Shown piece after piece: positions 53,709-62,823 of a stretch of DNA of 64,000 bases. The stretch is from Streptomyces pinistramenti (lineage in GTDB: Bacteria > Actinomycetota > Actinomycetes > Streptomycetales > Streptomycetaceae). The position numbers and the translations under genes are program-made. The DNA lies in assembly GCF_020564935.1 (NCBI RefSeq), contig NZ_JAJCXB010000014.1, positions 1 to 64,000 on the forward strand, read 5' to 3'. Position 1 is the first letter of the stretch; each line of letters begins with the position of its first letter. The notes below the pieces were generated by a model, which saw only the letters and a program-made list of their open reading frames with translations, made no database searches and was not told the DNA's origin.

Positions 53709-53735
53709 CATGCCGGATCGCGCGAAACTGTTCCC

Positions 53736-54668
53736 GTGAGACACGTCATCGCCCTTGATGTGGGCGGCACCGGAATGAAGGCCGCCCTCGCGGGAGCGGA
53801 CGGCACCCTCCTCTACGAAGCACGCCGCCCCACCGGCCGCGAGCACGGCCCCGAAGCCGTCGTCGAGGCCGTCCTCGGCTTCGCCGCCGAACTGCGGGAC
53901 ATCGGCAAAACCAGGTTCGGCAGCACGGCCGCCGCCGCGGGAGTCGCCGTCCCCGGCATCGTCGACGAAGCCGCCGGCCTCGCCGTCTACTCCGCCAACC
54001 TCGGCTGGCGGAACGTCCCGATGCGGGCGCTGCTGTCCGCACACCTCGGCGGCGTGCCCGTCGCACTGGGCCACGACGTCCGCACCGGCGGCCTCGCCGA
54101 AGGCCGCATCGGCGCGGGCCAGGGCGCCGGACGCTTCCTGTTCGTGCCGCTGGGCACCGGCATCGCGGGCGCCATCGGCATCGAGGGCCGCATCGAAACC
54201 GGCGCACACGGCAGCGCGGGCGAGATCGGCCACATCGTCGTACGGCCCGGAGGACCGCCGTGCGGCTGCGGACAGCGCGGCTGCCTGGAGGCGCTGGCCT
54301 CCGCCGCAGCCATCGGCCGCGACTGGGCCGCGGCCTGCGGCGACCCGGAGGCCGGCGCCGCGGACGCCGCCAAGGCCGTGGCGTCCGGCGACCCGCGCGC
54401 CGCCGCCGTCTGGCAAAACGCCGTGGACGCGCTCGCCGACGGCCTGGTCACCGGACTCACCCTGCTCGACCCGCAGACGCTGATCATCGGCGGCGGCCTC
54501 GCCGAAGCGGGCGACACGCTCTTCGTGCCGCTGCGCGAAGCGGTCCGCCGCCGCGTGACCTTCCAGCGCCTCCCCTCGATCGTTCCGGCGGCCCTCGGGG
54601 ACGCCGCCGGCTGCCTGGGCGCAGGACTGCTCGCCTGGGATCTTCTCTCCACGGAGGTATCGGCCTGA
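53736..54668 (+). CDS. nagK: N-acetylglucosamine kinase (ROK family)
   Basis: A 310-residue ROK kinase that phosphorylates GlcNAc at C6. The ATP motif is ALDVGGTGMKAAL (about 6-18). The sugar site spans AAGVAVPGIVDEAAGL and GHDVRTGGLAEGRIGAGQGA with the catalytic Asp. GTGIAGAIGIEG and AHGSAGEIGHI precede the zinc motif CGCGQRGCLEA (about 175-185). Full length. GTG 53736 lies 27 bases after the dre. The stop overlaps the nagA start (TGATG), so the two enzymes are coupled. Together they channel GlcNAc into glucosamine-6-phosphate. Confidence 0.92.
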   Translation: MRHVIALDVGGTGMKAALAGADGTLLYEARRPTGREHGPEAVVEAVLGFAAELRDIGKTRFGSTAAAAGVAVPGIVDEAAGLAVYSANLGWRNVPMRALLSAHLGGVPVALGHDVRTGGLAEGRIGAGQGAGRFLFVPLGTGIAGAIGIEGRIETGAHGSAGEIGHIVVRPGGPPCGCGQRGCLEALASAAAIGRDWAAACGDPEAGAADAAKAVASGDPRAAAVWQNAVDALADGLVTGLTLLDPQTLIIGGGLAEAGDTLFVPLREAVRRRVTFQRLPSIVPAALGDAAGCLGAGLLAWDLLSTEVSA

Positions 54669-55870
54669 TGGCACAGAAACAATCCGCGGGACGGGCCGAC
54701 GGCCGGCGCACCACTCTGGCCGGCGCCCGCATCGCCCGGCCGTCCGGCGTCGTCGACGGCGGCCGGATCACCGTCGAAGGCAGCCGCATCGCCGACGTGT
54801 CCAGCCGCGGCGGCGACCCGGAAACGGCCGGCACCGCCATCGACCTGACGGGCCATCTGATCGTCCCCGGCTTCGTCGACATGCACGTCCACGGCGGAGG
54901 CGGCGGCTCCTTCTCGTCCGCCGACCCCGAGGAGTGCCTGACCGTCGCCGCCACGCACCGCAGGCACGGCACCACCTCGATGGTCGCCTCGACCGTCACC
55001 GGCGACCTCGACGAACTCGGCAGGCAGGCCGCGGTACTCGCCGAACTCGTCCAGCAGGGCGACCTGGCCGGCATCCACTTCGAAGGCCCCTTCATCTCCC
55101 CGCACCGCTGCGGCGCCCACCAGCCCGAGCTGCTGCGCGACCCCGACCCGGCCGACGTCCGCAAGCTCGTCGACGCCGCCCGCGGCACCGCCCGGATGAT
55201 GACCATCGCCCCCGAACTGCCCGGCGGCCTGGAGTCCGTACGGCTGCTCGCCGACGCCGGAGTGATCGCCGCCGTCGGCCACACCGACTCCACGTACGAC
55301 GCCACCCGCGACGCCATCGACGCCGGCGCCACCGTCGCCACCCACCTCTTCAACGCCATGCCCGCCCTGGGACACCGCACACCGGGACCGGTCCTGGCCC
55401 TCCTGGAGGACGAGCGGGTCACCGTCGAGCTGATCAACGACGGCACCCATCTGCACCCGGCCGTCCTGGAGATGGCCTTCCGCGACGCGGGCGCCGGACG
55501 CGTCGCCTTCATCACCGACGCCATGGGCGCGGCCGGCATGACCGACGGCATGTACCCGCTCGGGCCGATGCGGGTCGAGGTCAAGGACGGTGTCGCCCGG
55601 ATCAGCGAAGGCCCCACGGCCGGCTCCATCGCCGGCTCCACGCTCACCCTCGACCGCGCCTTCCGCCGCGCCGTCACCCTCGACCGGCTCCCCGTCGAAC
55701 AGGCCGTACAGGCCCTGTCCGCCAACCCGGCCCGCCTCCTGGGCATCGACGACCGCACCGGCTCCCTGGAAGCCGGCAAGGACGCCGACCTGGTGGTCCT
55801 GGACGCCGCCCACGAAGTGGCCGGCGTGATGCGCCGCGGTGAATGGGTGGTCCGCCCGGCCGGTGTCTGA
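54668..55870 (+). CDS. nagA: N-acetylglucosamine-6-phosphate deacetylase
   Basis: A 400-residue amidohydrolase. GFVDMHVHGGGGGSF provides HxH (about 73-75). GIHFEGPFISPHRCGAHQP supplies the metal Glu, VGHTDSTYDATRDAI and THLFNAMPALGHRTPGP provide the His residues, and FITDAMGAAGM carries the catalytic Asp. It deacetylates GlcNAc-6-P to GlcN-6-P, serving both NagK and the murQ product. ATG 54668 shares one base with the nagK stop. A strong terminator follows 35 bases after its end, closing a two-gene operon. Confidence 0.94.
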   Translation: MAQKQSAGRADGRRTTLAGARIARPSGVVDGGRITVEGSRIADVSSRGGDPETAGTAIDLTGHLIVPGFVDMHVHGGGGGSFSSADPEECLTVAATHRRHGTTSMVASTVTGDLDELGRQAAVLAELVQQGDLAGIHFEGPFISPHRCGAHQPELLRDPDPADVRKLVDAARGTARMMTIAPELPGGLESVRLLADAGVIAAVGHTDSTYDATRDAIDAGATVATHLFNAMPALGHRTPGPVLALLEDERVTVELINDGTHLHPAVLEMAFRDAGAGRVAFITDAMGAAGMTDGMYPLGPMRVEVKDGVARISEGPTAGSIAGSTLTLDRAFRRAVTLDRLPVEQAVQALSANPARLLGIDDRTGSLEAGKDADLVVLDAAHEVAGVMRRGEWVVRPAGV

Positions 55871-55904
55871 CGGACCGCAGGAGCGCGGGCCGAACCGCCG
55901 TTCA

Positions 55905-55946
55905 GCGGACGGCGGTCGGCCCGGGTCTGGGCCAACCGCCGTCCGC
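55905..55946. terminator. Terminator of nagK-nagA
   Basis: An 18-base near-perfect stem (GCGGACGGCGGTCGGCCC against GGGCCAACCGCCGTCCGC) with a six-base loop follows the nagA stop. Confidence 0.8.
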
Positions 55947-56102
55947 GATGGCATGATCGCTCGCGCACTTGTCCGTACGCGGCCGCCGAGCGCGGTTGCC
56001 AGACCAGCGGCCGTCCGCCCGACGGCCGTCCGGCCAACCACTGCCCGGCCGGCGGCTGCCCCATCGGCACAGCCGTCCGAGCACGGCGCGGGAGGGGGAA
56101 CC

Positions 56103-57035
56103 ATGATCCTCACGGTCACGCTGAACGCCGCCCTGGACATCACCTACCGGGTACCGCAGCTGCGCCCGCACACCACACACCGCGTCACCGAGGTCGTCGA
56201 ACGCCCCGGCGGCAAGGGCCTGAACGTCGCCCGGGTGCTCACCGCGCTCGGCCACCGCACCGTCGCCACCGGATTCGCCGGCGGCGCCACCGGCGACGCG
56301 CTGCGCACCCTGCTCGCCCAGGAGACCGACGTCACCGACGCACTGCTCCCGGTCGGCGGCACCACCCGGCGCACCATCGCCGTCGTCGACACCGCATCCG
56401 GCGACACCACCCAGCTCAACGAACCGGGCCCGACCGTATCCCCCGCCGAATGGGACACCTTCCTCGGCACCTACCGCGAACTCCTGGGCGACGCACGGGC
56501 GGTGGCGCTCTGCGGCAGCCTGCCGCCCGGCGTACCGGTCGACGTCTACGCCCGGCTGACCCGGGCCGCACGCGCCGCCGGCGTCCCCGTCCTCCTGGAC
56601 ACCAGCGGCGAACCGCTGCGCCGCGGCCTCGCCGCCCGCCCCGACCTCGCCAAGCCGAACGCCGACGAACTCGCCGCCCTCACCGGCTCCACCGAACCGC
56701 TGCGCGCCGCCCGCGAAACCCGCCGCCGCGGTGCGCACTCCGTGGTCGCCTCCCTGGGCGCCGACGGCATGCTCGCGGTCACCCCCGACGGCACCTGGCA
56801 GGCCGCCCCGCCCCGCCGCATCGCGGGCAACCCCACGGGCGCGGGCGACTCGGCGGTGGCCGGTCTGCTGTCCGGCCTGGTCGAAGGGCTTCCCTGGCCG
56901 GACCGGCTCACCCGCGCGGTGGCCCTGTCCGCCGCGACCGTACGGGCCCCCGCCGCCGGTGAGTTCGACGCGGCGACCTACGAAGAGCTGCTGCCGCGCG
57001 TGAAAGTGACGGACCATCCGGTTCCGGCCACATGA
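56103..57035 (+). CDS. PfkB-family sugar kinase (1-phosphofructokinase-like)
   Basis: A 310-residue ribokinase-fold enzyme. ILTVTLNAALDITYRVPQLR and ERPGGKGLNVARVLTALGHR are the 1-phosphofructokinase/tagatose-kinase N-terminal blocks, and KPNADELAALTG lies in the middle. RIAGNPTGAGDSAVAGLLSG contains the anion-hole GAGD with the catalytic Asp near 250. It phosphorylates a hexose phosphate in the cytoplasm. Next to the nag genes it could act on tagatose-6-P or fructose-1-P, which cannot be settled here. ATG 56103 has GGAGGGGGAACC upstream, so the longer frame above is not used. Confidence 0.85.
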   Translation: MILTVTLNAALDITYRVPQLRPHTTHRVTEVVERPGGKGLNVARVLTALGHRTVATGFAGGATGDALRTLLAQETDVTDALLPVGGTTRRTIAVVDTASGDTTQLNEPGPTVSPAEWDTFLGTYRELLGDARAVALCGSLPPGVPVDVYARLTRAARAAGVPVLLDTSGEPLRRGLAARPDLAKPNADELAALTGSTEPLRAARETRRRGAHSVVASLGADGMLAVTPDGTWQAAPPRRIAGNPTGAGDSAVAGLLSGLVEGLPWPDRLTRAVALSAATVRAPAAGEFDAATYEELLPRVKVTDHPVPAT

Positions 57036-57056
57036 GGCGGCAGACCCGGGTGTCTG

Positions 57057-57968
57057 CTAGAGCTTCTTCTCCAGCCAGATCTGGTCGATGTTCACATCGC
57101 ACTTGTTGCCGTCCTCGCAGGACAGCATGACGGTGTTCCCGCTCTTCTTGTCCAGGTCGACGCGCGCCCAGGTCTTGGTCCACCTGTCCCAGGAGCCCTT
57201 CTCGGCGTTCGCGAAGTTGCCCATGCTCACCGGCCGCGACTGCGCCTTGCCGTTGACCGTCACCGTGAGGTTCTCGTCCTCGCCCGGCACGTTGTAGCCG
57301 ACCCACATCTTGTAGGCGCCGGGCTCGGGGACGTCCAGCGTCCACGTCACGGACGCGCCCTGGTTGTTCATGCCCGCGACGTACGTGCCGCCCGCCGAGC
57401 GCGCGCCCGGGAGGTCCTTCGTGGTGGTCGCGCCGCCCTGGAGCTTGAGGCTGCCCGCGTCGTCCTTGGGGAGCGGGGCGTCGCTGGGCTTGTCGGACGG
57501 CTTGTCGGTGGGCTTGACGGAGTCGCTCGCCGTCGGCTCCTTCTTGCCCGCCTGGTCGTCGGTGCTGTCGCCCTTGTTGTTGGTGATCATCGCGACGCTG
57601 ATGCCTATGCACACCACCGCGACCACCGCGACGGCGCCGATCAGCAGGCCCTTGTGGCTGCGACGCGGCTCCTGGCCCTGGGGCGGCCGGCCGGAACGGG
57701 GAGGCTCGCCGCCCGGCAGCGTCTCCGGAGCGGCGTAGTTGGCGTGCGGCCGGCCGTACGCGGGCTGCTGGGGGGCCTGTTGGCCGCCGTACTGCCGCTC
57801 GCCGACCGCGCGCACCTGGTTGTAAGAGGTCCGCGGGACTCCCGGCTGCCGCGCCGTCCCGCCGTCGCCCGTCGCTCCCGCGCCGCCTTCGCCGCCTTCC
57901 GAGCGGTAGAGGTAGGCGAACGGGTCGTCGTTCTCCGGCGTGTCCGCGCCATTGTTGCCGGCCGTCAT
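57057..57968 (-). CDS. Membrane-anchored protein with CBM6/35-like carbohydrate-binding domain
   Basis: A 303-residue protein. A long disordered cytoplasmic head (about 1-105, rich in Gly, Pro, Gln and Arg) precedes one membrane helix (106-129; LLIGAVAVVAVVCIGISVAM). A Lys/Asp/Pro spacer with KPTDKPSDKPSD follows (about 145-165). An extracellular beta-sandwich (about 170-303) carries LPGARSAGGTYVAGMNNQGA, YKMWVGYNVPGEDENLTVTV and CDVNIDQIWLEKKL, like CBM6/35. Two cysteines in CEDGNKC may form a disulfide. The role is probably binding of a wall or surface glycan. GGGGAG precedes ATG 57968. It is convergent with pfkB. Confidence 0.75.
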   Translation of the reverse strand: MTAGNNGADTPENDDPFAYLYRSEGGEGGAGATGDGGTARQPGVPRTSYNQVRAVGERQYGGQQAPQQPAYGRPHANYAAPETLPGGEPPRSGRPPQGQEPRRSHKGLLIGAVAVVAVVCIGISVAMITNNKGDSTDDQAGKKEPTASDSVKPTDKPSDKPSDAPLPKDDAGSLKLQGGATTTKDLPGARSAGGTYVAGMNNQGASVTWTLDVPEPGAYKMWVGYNVPGEDENLTVTVNGKAQSRPVSMGNFANAEKGSWDRWTKTWARVDLDKKSGNTVMLSCEDGNKCDVNIDQIWLEKKL

Positions 57969-58211
57969 TCCGTGTCACTCCCCAGCGATCTGTACCGCAT
58001 CCGTACGCATTCGCAGATGTCTGCGTGAACTGTTTTTCGGGCCCCCGGCGGCGCCGCGCCGCATCGGCGCAGCCTACCCCTTCGGCACCGGCCCACGCCG
58101 GGTCCGTCCAGCCACAAGATCGCTACGGATCGGTGAACGACCGGTGTGAGGAGGAGCGATGCCGCGGGTGTGAGATACGCGGCAACCTGACGCGCTCCGG
58201 GGCCCGGCGCC

Positions 58212-59891
58212 TCAGCCCGCCGCCCGCCCTTTCGCCTTCGACCGGGAGCGCTTTTCCACGTACATCCGCTGGTCGGCCGAGGCCAGGACCTCCTCGGCCG
58301 ACATTCCGCAGCTCGCCCAGCTGATCCCGAAGCTGGCGCCGACCCGCACCGCGCGGCCGTCCACCCGGATCGGCGGGATGATCGCGTTCCGCAGCCGTAC
58401 CGCGAGGTCCTGGGCGTCGGCGGTGCCGAGACCGTCGGCCAGCACCACGAATTCGTCGCCGCCGAGCCGGGCGACCGTATCGCCGTCCCGCACGCCGCTG
58501 GTCAGCCGCCTGGCGACCTCGATCAGCACCGCGTCGCCGGTGTGGTGCCCGAACCTGTCGTTGATCGACTTGAAGCCGTCGAGGTCGCAGAAGAGGACGG
58601 CGAGGCCCTTGGAGCCGTCGTCGGCGGGGCCGTCCGTCGGCGCGATGGTGTGCACGTGATGGTCGTAGGGCAGCGGGCCGCCCACCGACCGTTCCATGCC
58701 CTCCAGACCGTCGAACGCCTCGTCGTCGACCCGGAAACCGTGCGGATCGGACGGGTCGGCGAAGACCGTGGCGGAGACCGCGTACGCGTCGGCGGGCGAG
58801 CCCGGCGGGCAGCCGCACAGCCGGGCGCCGAGCCGGGCCCGCAGCTCGGCGCTGTTGGGCAGGCCGGTCAGCGAATCGTGGCTGGCACGGTGCGCGAGCT
58901 GGAGTTCGTGCCGCTTGCGGTCCTCGATGTCCTCGACGTGCGTGAGCAGGAACCGCGGCCCGTCGGCGGTGTCGGCGACGACGGAGTTGCGCAGCGAGAC
59001 CCATACGTACGTGCTGTCCCTGCGGGCCAGCCGCAGCTCCGCCCTGCCGCCCTCGGCCGAGGTGCGCAGCAGGGTGCCGATGTCCTCGGGGTGCACGAGG
59101 TCGGAGAAGGAGTAGCGGCGCATCGCGGACGCCGGGCGGCCCAGCAGCCGGCACAGCGCGTCGTTGGTCCGCAGCAGCCTGCCGTGCTGGTCACCGCCCA
59201 TCTCGGCCACCGCCATCCCACTCGGCGCGTACTCGAACGCCTGCCGGAAGCTCTCCTCGCTCGCCCGCAGCGCCTGCTGTTCGCGCTCCAGCCGGACCAG
59301 GGCCCGCTGCATGTTGGCCCGCAGCCGGGCGTTGCTGATCGCGATGGCGGACTGGAAGGCGTACATCTGGAGCGCCTCCTGGCCCCAGGCGCCGGGGCGG
59401 CGGCCGTTGCGCGGCCGGTCGACGGAGATCACTCCGAGGAGTTCGCCGCTGCCGTTGGCCGCCGCGTACATGGGGGCGAAGAGCCGGTCCATCGGATGCC
59501 ACTCGTCGGCGAAGCGGGGCGCGGGCCCCGCGGTGTGCCACTGCGGGACGTCGTCGTCGTCCAGCACCCAGCCCTCGGTGTGCGGGATGAAGCACAGCTC
59601 GCCCCACCGCTCGCCCATGGCCAGCCGGCGCTCCCAGGAGCTGCGCGAGCCGACCCGCCCGGCCATCAGCGCTTCGGCACCCGCGCTGCCGGCCACCGCG
59701 GCGACGACGAGATCGCCGTCGGGGCGGACGAGGTTGACCGCGGCCAGCTCGTAGCCCAGCCCCGTGGTCGCCCCGTCGGCGACGATCTGCAAGGTGTCCG
59801 CCAGGCTACGTGCGGTATTCAGCTCGGCGACCACTTGGTGCAGCTGCCGCAGGGTCGCAAGACGGACGTACGGCTCCGACTCGGCCTCCAT
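58212..59891 (-). CDS. cdgB: Diguanylate cyclase CdgB (GAF-PAS-GGDEF)
   Basis: A 559-residue cytoplasmic enzyme making cyclic di-GMP from GTP. A GAF domain (about 30-185) and a PAS domain (about 212-325; FRQAFEYAPSGMAVAEMGGD) precede the GGDEF domain (about 328-545). The active site GGDEF is at 477-481 and an RxxD inhibitory site at 468-471 (RDGD), so product feedback is expected. About 70 residues rich in Asp, Gly and His (about 357-427) are inserted between the first GGDEF helix and the FCDLDGFKSINDRFGHHTGD core. The architecture matches CdgB of S. coelicolor, which affects development. ATG 59891 has GGGAGAG upstream. A Crp-type site lies 119 bases upstream. Confidence 0.9.
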   Translation of the reverse strand: MEAESEPYVRLATLRQLHQVVAELNTARSLADTLQIVADGATTGLGYELAAVNLVRPDGDLVVAAVAGSAGAEALMAGRVGSRSSWERRLAMGERWGELCFIPHTEGWVLDDDDVPQWHTAGPAPRFADEWHPMDRLFAPMYAAANGSGELLGVISVDRPRNGRRPGAWGQEALQMYAFQSAIAISNARLRANMQRALVRLEREQQALRASEESFRQAFEYAPSGMAVAEMGGDQHGRLLRTNDALCRLLGRPASAMRRYSFSDLVHPEDIGTLLRTSAEGGRAELRLARRDSTYVWVSLRNSVVADTADGPRFLLTHVEDIEDRKRHELQLAHRASHDSLTGLPNSAELRARLGARLCGCPPGSPADAYAVSATVFADPSDPHGFRVDDEAFDGLEGMERSVGGPLPYDHHVHTIAPTDGPADDGSKGLAVLFCDLDGFKSINDRFGHHTGDAVLIEVARRLTSGVRDGDTVARLGGDEFVVLADGLGTADAQDLAVRLRNAIIPPIRVDGRAVRVGASFGISWASCGMSAEEVLASADQRMYVEKRSRSKAKGRAAG

Positions 59892-60009
59892 CGCTCGCTC
59901 TCCCTGAGACCTCGACAGCAACTCCAGGATTCTTTATCGTCCGATTCCACGCTCACTGAATCACAGTGAGCTGCCCACTCGGTACACAGGGTCAACAATT
60001 ACCGTGCGC

Positions 60010-60025
60010 TGTGACTCAAGTCACA
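60010..60025. promoter_or_regulatory. Crp-type palindrome between cdgB and the flavin reductase
   Basis: TGTGACTCAAGTCACA is TGTGA-N6-TCACA and also fits the streptomycete Crp pattern GTG-N6-GNCAC exactly. It lies 119 bases upstream of cdgB and 166 bases upstream of the forward gene. A BldD site is a second possibility, because cdgB is a known BldD target, but the half-site spacing is one base short. Confidence 0.6.
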
Positions 60026-60190
60026 GAACGTGAAGTGTAGTTGACGACGTCCCCGGGAACCCCGCCAGGAGCGTTCCTGCACTTCCTGAAAGCAAATTCC
60101 GGCGTCGGCCGTCTCAGCCGTCAGACCTAGGACGCGGGTGGTTCCCGGGCCCGATGCGCCCTCGGGGCGGATGACGTTAGCGTTCATGGC

Positions 60191-60787
60191 GTGTTCACGA
60201 AAAGCCCTGCCGCCGCATCCGCCGGTATCCCCGCCGTCACCACCGCATCCGTGCCGGACGGAGCGCCGATCCCCCATTCTGGTGGGGTGAGTGACGACGA
60301 GTTCCGAGCCGCCCTGTCCCGCCTCGCCGCCGGCGTGGTGCTGATCACCGCACACGCCCCGGACGAAGGACCGCACGGCGAGGACGTCGGCATGACCGCC
60401 ACGGCGTTCGTTTCCGTGTCATTGGACCCACCCTTGGTGATGGTGAGCGTTCGCAACGACTCCCGGATGGACGACCTGTTGGCGCAACAGCCGCTATGGG
60501 CGGTGTCGGTCCTGTCGGAGCATCAACGGCAGATTGCCGGGCGATTCGCCATGAAGGGCCGCATCAGCGACCGACTGCTCTTCGCCGACCTTCCCCACGT
60601 ACGGGGCGAAGCGGCCGGCGCACCGCTCATCGGCGGCGCGCTCGCCACCCTGGAATGCCGCACCGAACAGCGGGTGGTGGCCGGCGATCACACCCTCGTC
60701 ATCGGCCGCGTCCTGACGGCGTCGGCACCGGGCGAGGACGCCGGACCGCTCACATACTTCCGCGGAAAATACCGGCATTTGGGGTGA
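60191..60787 (+). CDS. Flavin reductase-like (FMN-binding) protein
   Basis: A 198-residue flavin reductase-family protein. FRAALSRLAAGVVLITAHAP begins the split barrel. GMTATAFVSVSLDPPLVMVS (about 67-86) is the flavin-binding signature, followed by SVRNDSRMDDLL, and CRTEQRVVAGDHTLVIGRVL near the end. Such proteins supply reduced FMN to a monooxygenase or act as short-chain oxidoreductases. No oxygenase is adjacent. GTG 60191 is used. A second GTG near 60288 (VSDDEFRAAL) is possible and has GGTGGGG upstream, so the first about 32 residues may not be translated. Confidence 0.82.
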   Translation: MFTKSPAAASAGIPAVTTASVPDGAPIPHSGGVSDDEFRAALSRLAAGVVLITAHAPDEGPHGEDVGMTATAFVSVSLDPPLVMVSVRNDSRMDDLLAQQPLWAVSVLSEHQRQIAGRFAMKGRISDRLLFADLPHVRGEAAGAPLIGGALATLECRTEQRVVAGDHTLVIGRVLTASAPGEDAGPLTYFRGKYRHLG

Positions 60788-60951
60788 ATTGCCGCGGTGG
60801 AGGCGTACGGATGCGGGCGCGCGCGAGGCGTACGGGTGCGCGCACGGACGGCTCGGGCCGGCACGCCGTGCGCACATCGATGAGTTCGGCATACGGATAC
60901 GCGCACGGACGGCTCCGCCCGTGATGCGGCGCTCCGCAGGCCCCGGCTCTT

Positions 60952-61380
60952 TCAGCCCCAGTCGCGGCCCGAGCGGCCGCGCTTGGTGTCGCCGCGCTGC
61001 TTCTTCTCGCGCAGCCGGCGTTCGTTGATGCCCCGCGGAATCCGCGACTTGCGGCGCGGCTTGGGCGGCGGCGCGGTCGCCTGCGCCAGCAGCGCGGCGA
61101 GCCGGACGGCCGCGGTCTCGCGGTTGCGCCACTGGGAGCGGTGGTCGGACGCCCGTACGGACAGCACGCCGTCGACGAGCCGGCCCGCCAGCCGCTCCAG
61201 GGCGCGCTCCTTCCACACCTCGGGCAGCACCTGCGTCCTGCCGAGATCGAAGCGCAGCTCGACCTGGCTGTCGCTGGTGTTGACGTGCTGGCCGCCCGGA
61301 CCCGAGGAGCGCGAGAAGCGCCACATCAGCTCGGCCTCCGGCAGGGCGACCGAACCGCGGATGACATAGGGACCGGACAT
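60952..61380 (-). CDS. arfB: Alternative ribosome-rescue peptidyl-tRNA hydrolase ArfB
   Basis: A 142-residue release-factor-like protein. The catalytic GGQ is in SRSSGPGGQHVNTSDSQVEL (residues 29-31). RNRETAAVRLAALLAQ lies in the middle, and a Lys/Arg-rich C-terminal tail (PPKPRRKSRIPRGINERRLR, EKKQRGDTKRGRS) should enter the mRNA channel of stalled ribosomes. ArfB frees peptides from non-stop complexes. ATG 61380 (MSGPYVIRGS) is chosen by the usual family start and GGGA upstream. A Met nine bases earlier is possible. Confidence 0.88.
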   Translation of the reverse strand: MSGPYVIRGSVALPEAELMWRFSRSSGPGGQHVNTSDSQVELRFDLGRTQVLPEVWKERALERLAGRLVDGVLSVRASDHRSQWRNRETAAVRLAALLAQATAPPPKPRRKSRIPRGINERRLREKKQRGDTKRGRSGRDWG

Positions 61381-61583
61381 GTGTCCCATGTTCCCGTGTT
61401 TCCCGGCGCCGGGCACCCGCTTTTCGTCGGCACGCGGCCGCCACGCCATCAGGATTCGGCAAAGAAAGTAAAGTCGCCTGGAACCTCCTGACGCCCTGGG
61501 CGCGTTGAGAGGGATGACGGTAGCTTCGTCAGTTCGGTACGAAGCCCGACGGTTCGACGATTCGATGAGGAAAGGGACTTCCC

Positions 61584-62159
61584 ATGGCTGTAAGCCTGTC
61601 CAAGGGCGGCAACGTCTCGCTCACCAAGGAGGCCCCGGGCCTGACCGCCGTCACGGTCGGCCTCGGCTGGGACGTCCGCACCACCACCGGCACGGACTTC
61701 GACCTCGACGCGAGCGCCATCGCGGTCAACCCGAGCGGCAAGGTCTACTCCGACCAGCACTTCGTCTTCTTCAACAACAAGGTGACGCCGGACCAGTCCA
61801 TCGAGCACACCGGCGACAACGTCACCGGCCAGGGCGAGGGCGACGACGAGCAGATCAAGGTCAACCTCGCGGGCCTGCCGGCCGACGTCGAGAAGATCGT
61901 TTTCCCGGTCTCGATCTACGACGCCGAGAACCGCAGCCAGAACTTCGGCCAGGTGCGGAACGCCTTCATCCGCATCGTCAACCAGGCCGGCGGCACCGAG
62001 ATCGCCCGCTACGACCTCAGCGAGGACGCGGCGACCGAGACCGCCATGGTCTTCGGCGAGCTGTACCGCAACGGCGCCGAGTGGAAGTTCCGCGCCGTGG
62101 GCCAGGGTTACGCCTCCGGCCTGGTCGGCATCGCCCAGGACTTCGGCGTCAACGTCTGA
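61584..62159 (+). CDS. TerD-family stress protein
   Basis: A 191-residue TerD-domain protein starting [40 protein letters not shown] (about 34-53) and [16 protein letters not shown] (about 90-105) provide the acidic calcium-binding sites, and [17 protein letters not shown] and [20 protein letters not shown] are the other conserved blocks. TerD proteins are linked to tellurite and general stress resistance and to development in streptomycetes. The mechanism is unclear. GAGGAAAGGG precedes ATG 61584 and a terminator follows the stop. Confidence 0.93.
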   Translation: MAVSLSKGGNVSLTKEAPGLTAVTVGLGWDVRTTTGTDFDLDASAIAVNPSGKVYSDQHFVFFNNKVTPDQSIEHTGDNVTGQGEGDDEQIKVNLAGLPADVEKIVFPVSIYDAENRSQNFGQVRNAFIRIVNQAGGTEIARYDLSEDAATETAMVFGELYRNGAEWKFRAVGQGYASGLVGIAQDFGVNV

Positions 62160-62187
62160 CCCGTGCCGACGCACTGACAAGCCGGCC

Positions 62188-62227
62188 GAGGCCGCCCGAC
62201 CCGCCACGACGCGGGACGGGCGGCCTC
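62188..62227 (+). terminator. Terminator of the terD-like gene
   Basis: A long stem (GAGGCCGCCCGACCCGC against GCGGGACGGGCGGCCTC, with one mismatch) with a CACGAC loop begins 28 bases after the stop. Confidence 0.8.
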
Positions 62228-62244
62228 GTGACACCATCGATGAC

Positions 62245-62742
62245 GTGATCGACCTCGGCTACTCCCTCTCCCGCCGCTTTCCTGACCCCCCGCAGACCGA
62301 CTACCGGACCGCGGACGTCCGCACGCTGCGCCACGACCTCTTCTGCGGCGATGTCTACATCGCCGACACCAAGGAGGACCGCGAGGTGTCCACGGCCTGG
62401 GGGTGGGTGCCGGTACTCGACTTCGCCTGGGCGCTGTGCGACATCGTCGAGCAGCTCGACACCGACCCGCGGGGCAGCCGCTCGGCCCGGCCGGTCCACG
62501 CCGAGCTGGACTTCACCGAGTCCTCCGACCGGATGCTCTTCGAGCGCCGCTTCGGCTGGGTCGACGTGGCCGCCGACTGGATGCCCACGGACGAGCCGCC
62601 GCTCACCTTCAACCACGGTGCGCTCCGGCGCGAGGCCCGCGACTTCCTGCACGACCTGATCGCCGACCTCGCCGACATGCACGACGGCCTGGACGACAAC
62701 CCGGCCGTATGGGCCCTCCAGGCCCGCTTCCCCCGCGTCTGA
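62245..62742 (+). CDS. Conserved hypothetical protein next to terD
   Basis: A 165-residue acidic protein beginning MIDLGYSLSRRFPDPPQTDY. TKEDREVSTAWGWVPVLDFA and FGWVDVAADWMPTDEPPLTF are hydrophobic-aromatic blocks, and HGALRREARDFLHDLIADLA is a C-terminal helix. There is no signal peptide and no enzyme motif that I recognise. GTG 62245 starts 85 bases after terD, across its terminator, so it probably has its own promoter. The pairing with terD is recalled for S. coelicolor, which suggests a conserved stress role. Confidence 0.7.
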   Translation: MIDLGYSLSRRFPDPPQTDYRTADVRTLRHDLFCGDVYIADTKEDREVSTAWGWVPVLDFAWALCDIVEQLDTDPRGSRSARPVHAELDFTESSDRMLFERRFGWVDVAADWMPTDEPPLTFNHGALRREARDFLHDLIADLADMHDGLDDNPAVWALQARFPRV

Positions 62743-62823
62743 CCGACCAGGCCGACCGGGTCACCCGGACCGGCCGGATCACCCGGACCACCCGCCCCCG
62801 GCCCGTCGCCAGGGCCCACCCCG

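Noticed and set aside
53987..56143. A 718-codon reverse frame opposite nagK and nagA
   Set aside because: Antisense shadow of well-supported genes, no recognisable domain, no ribosome-binding site.
60788..60951. Repeated GCGCACGGACGGCTC words near 60840 and 60900
   Set aside because: Only two copies with imperfect surroundings in a very GC-rich gap. No structure beyond composition.
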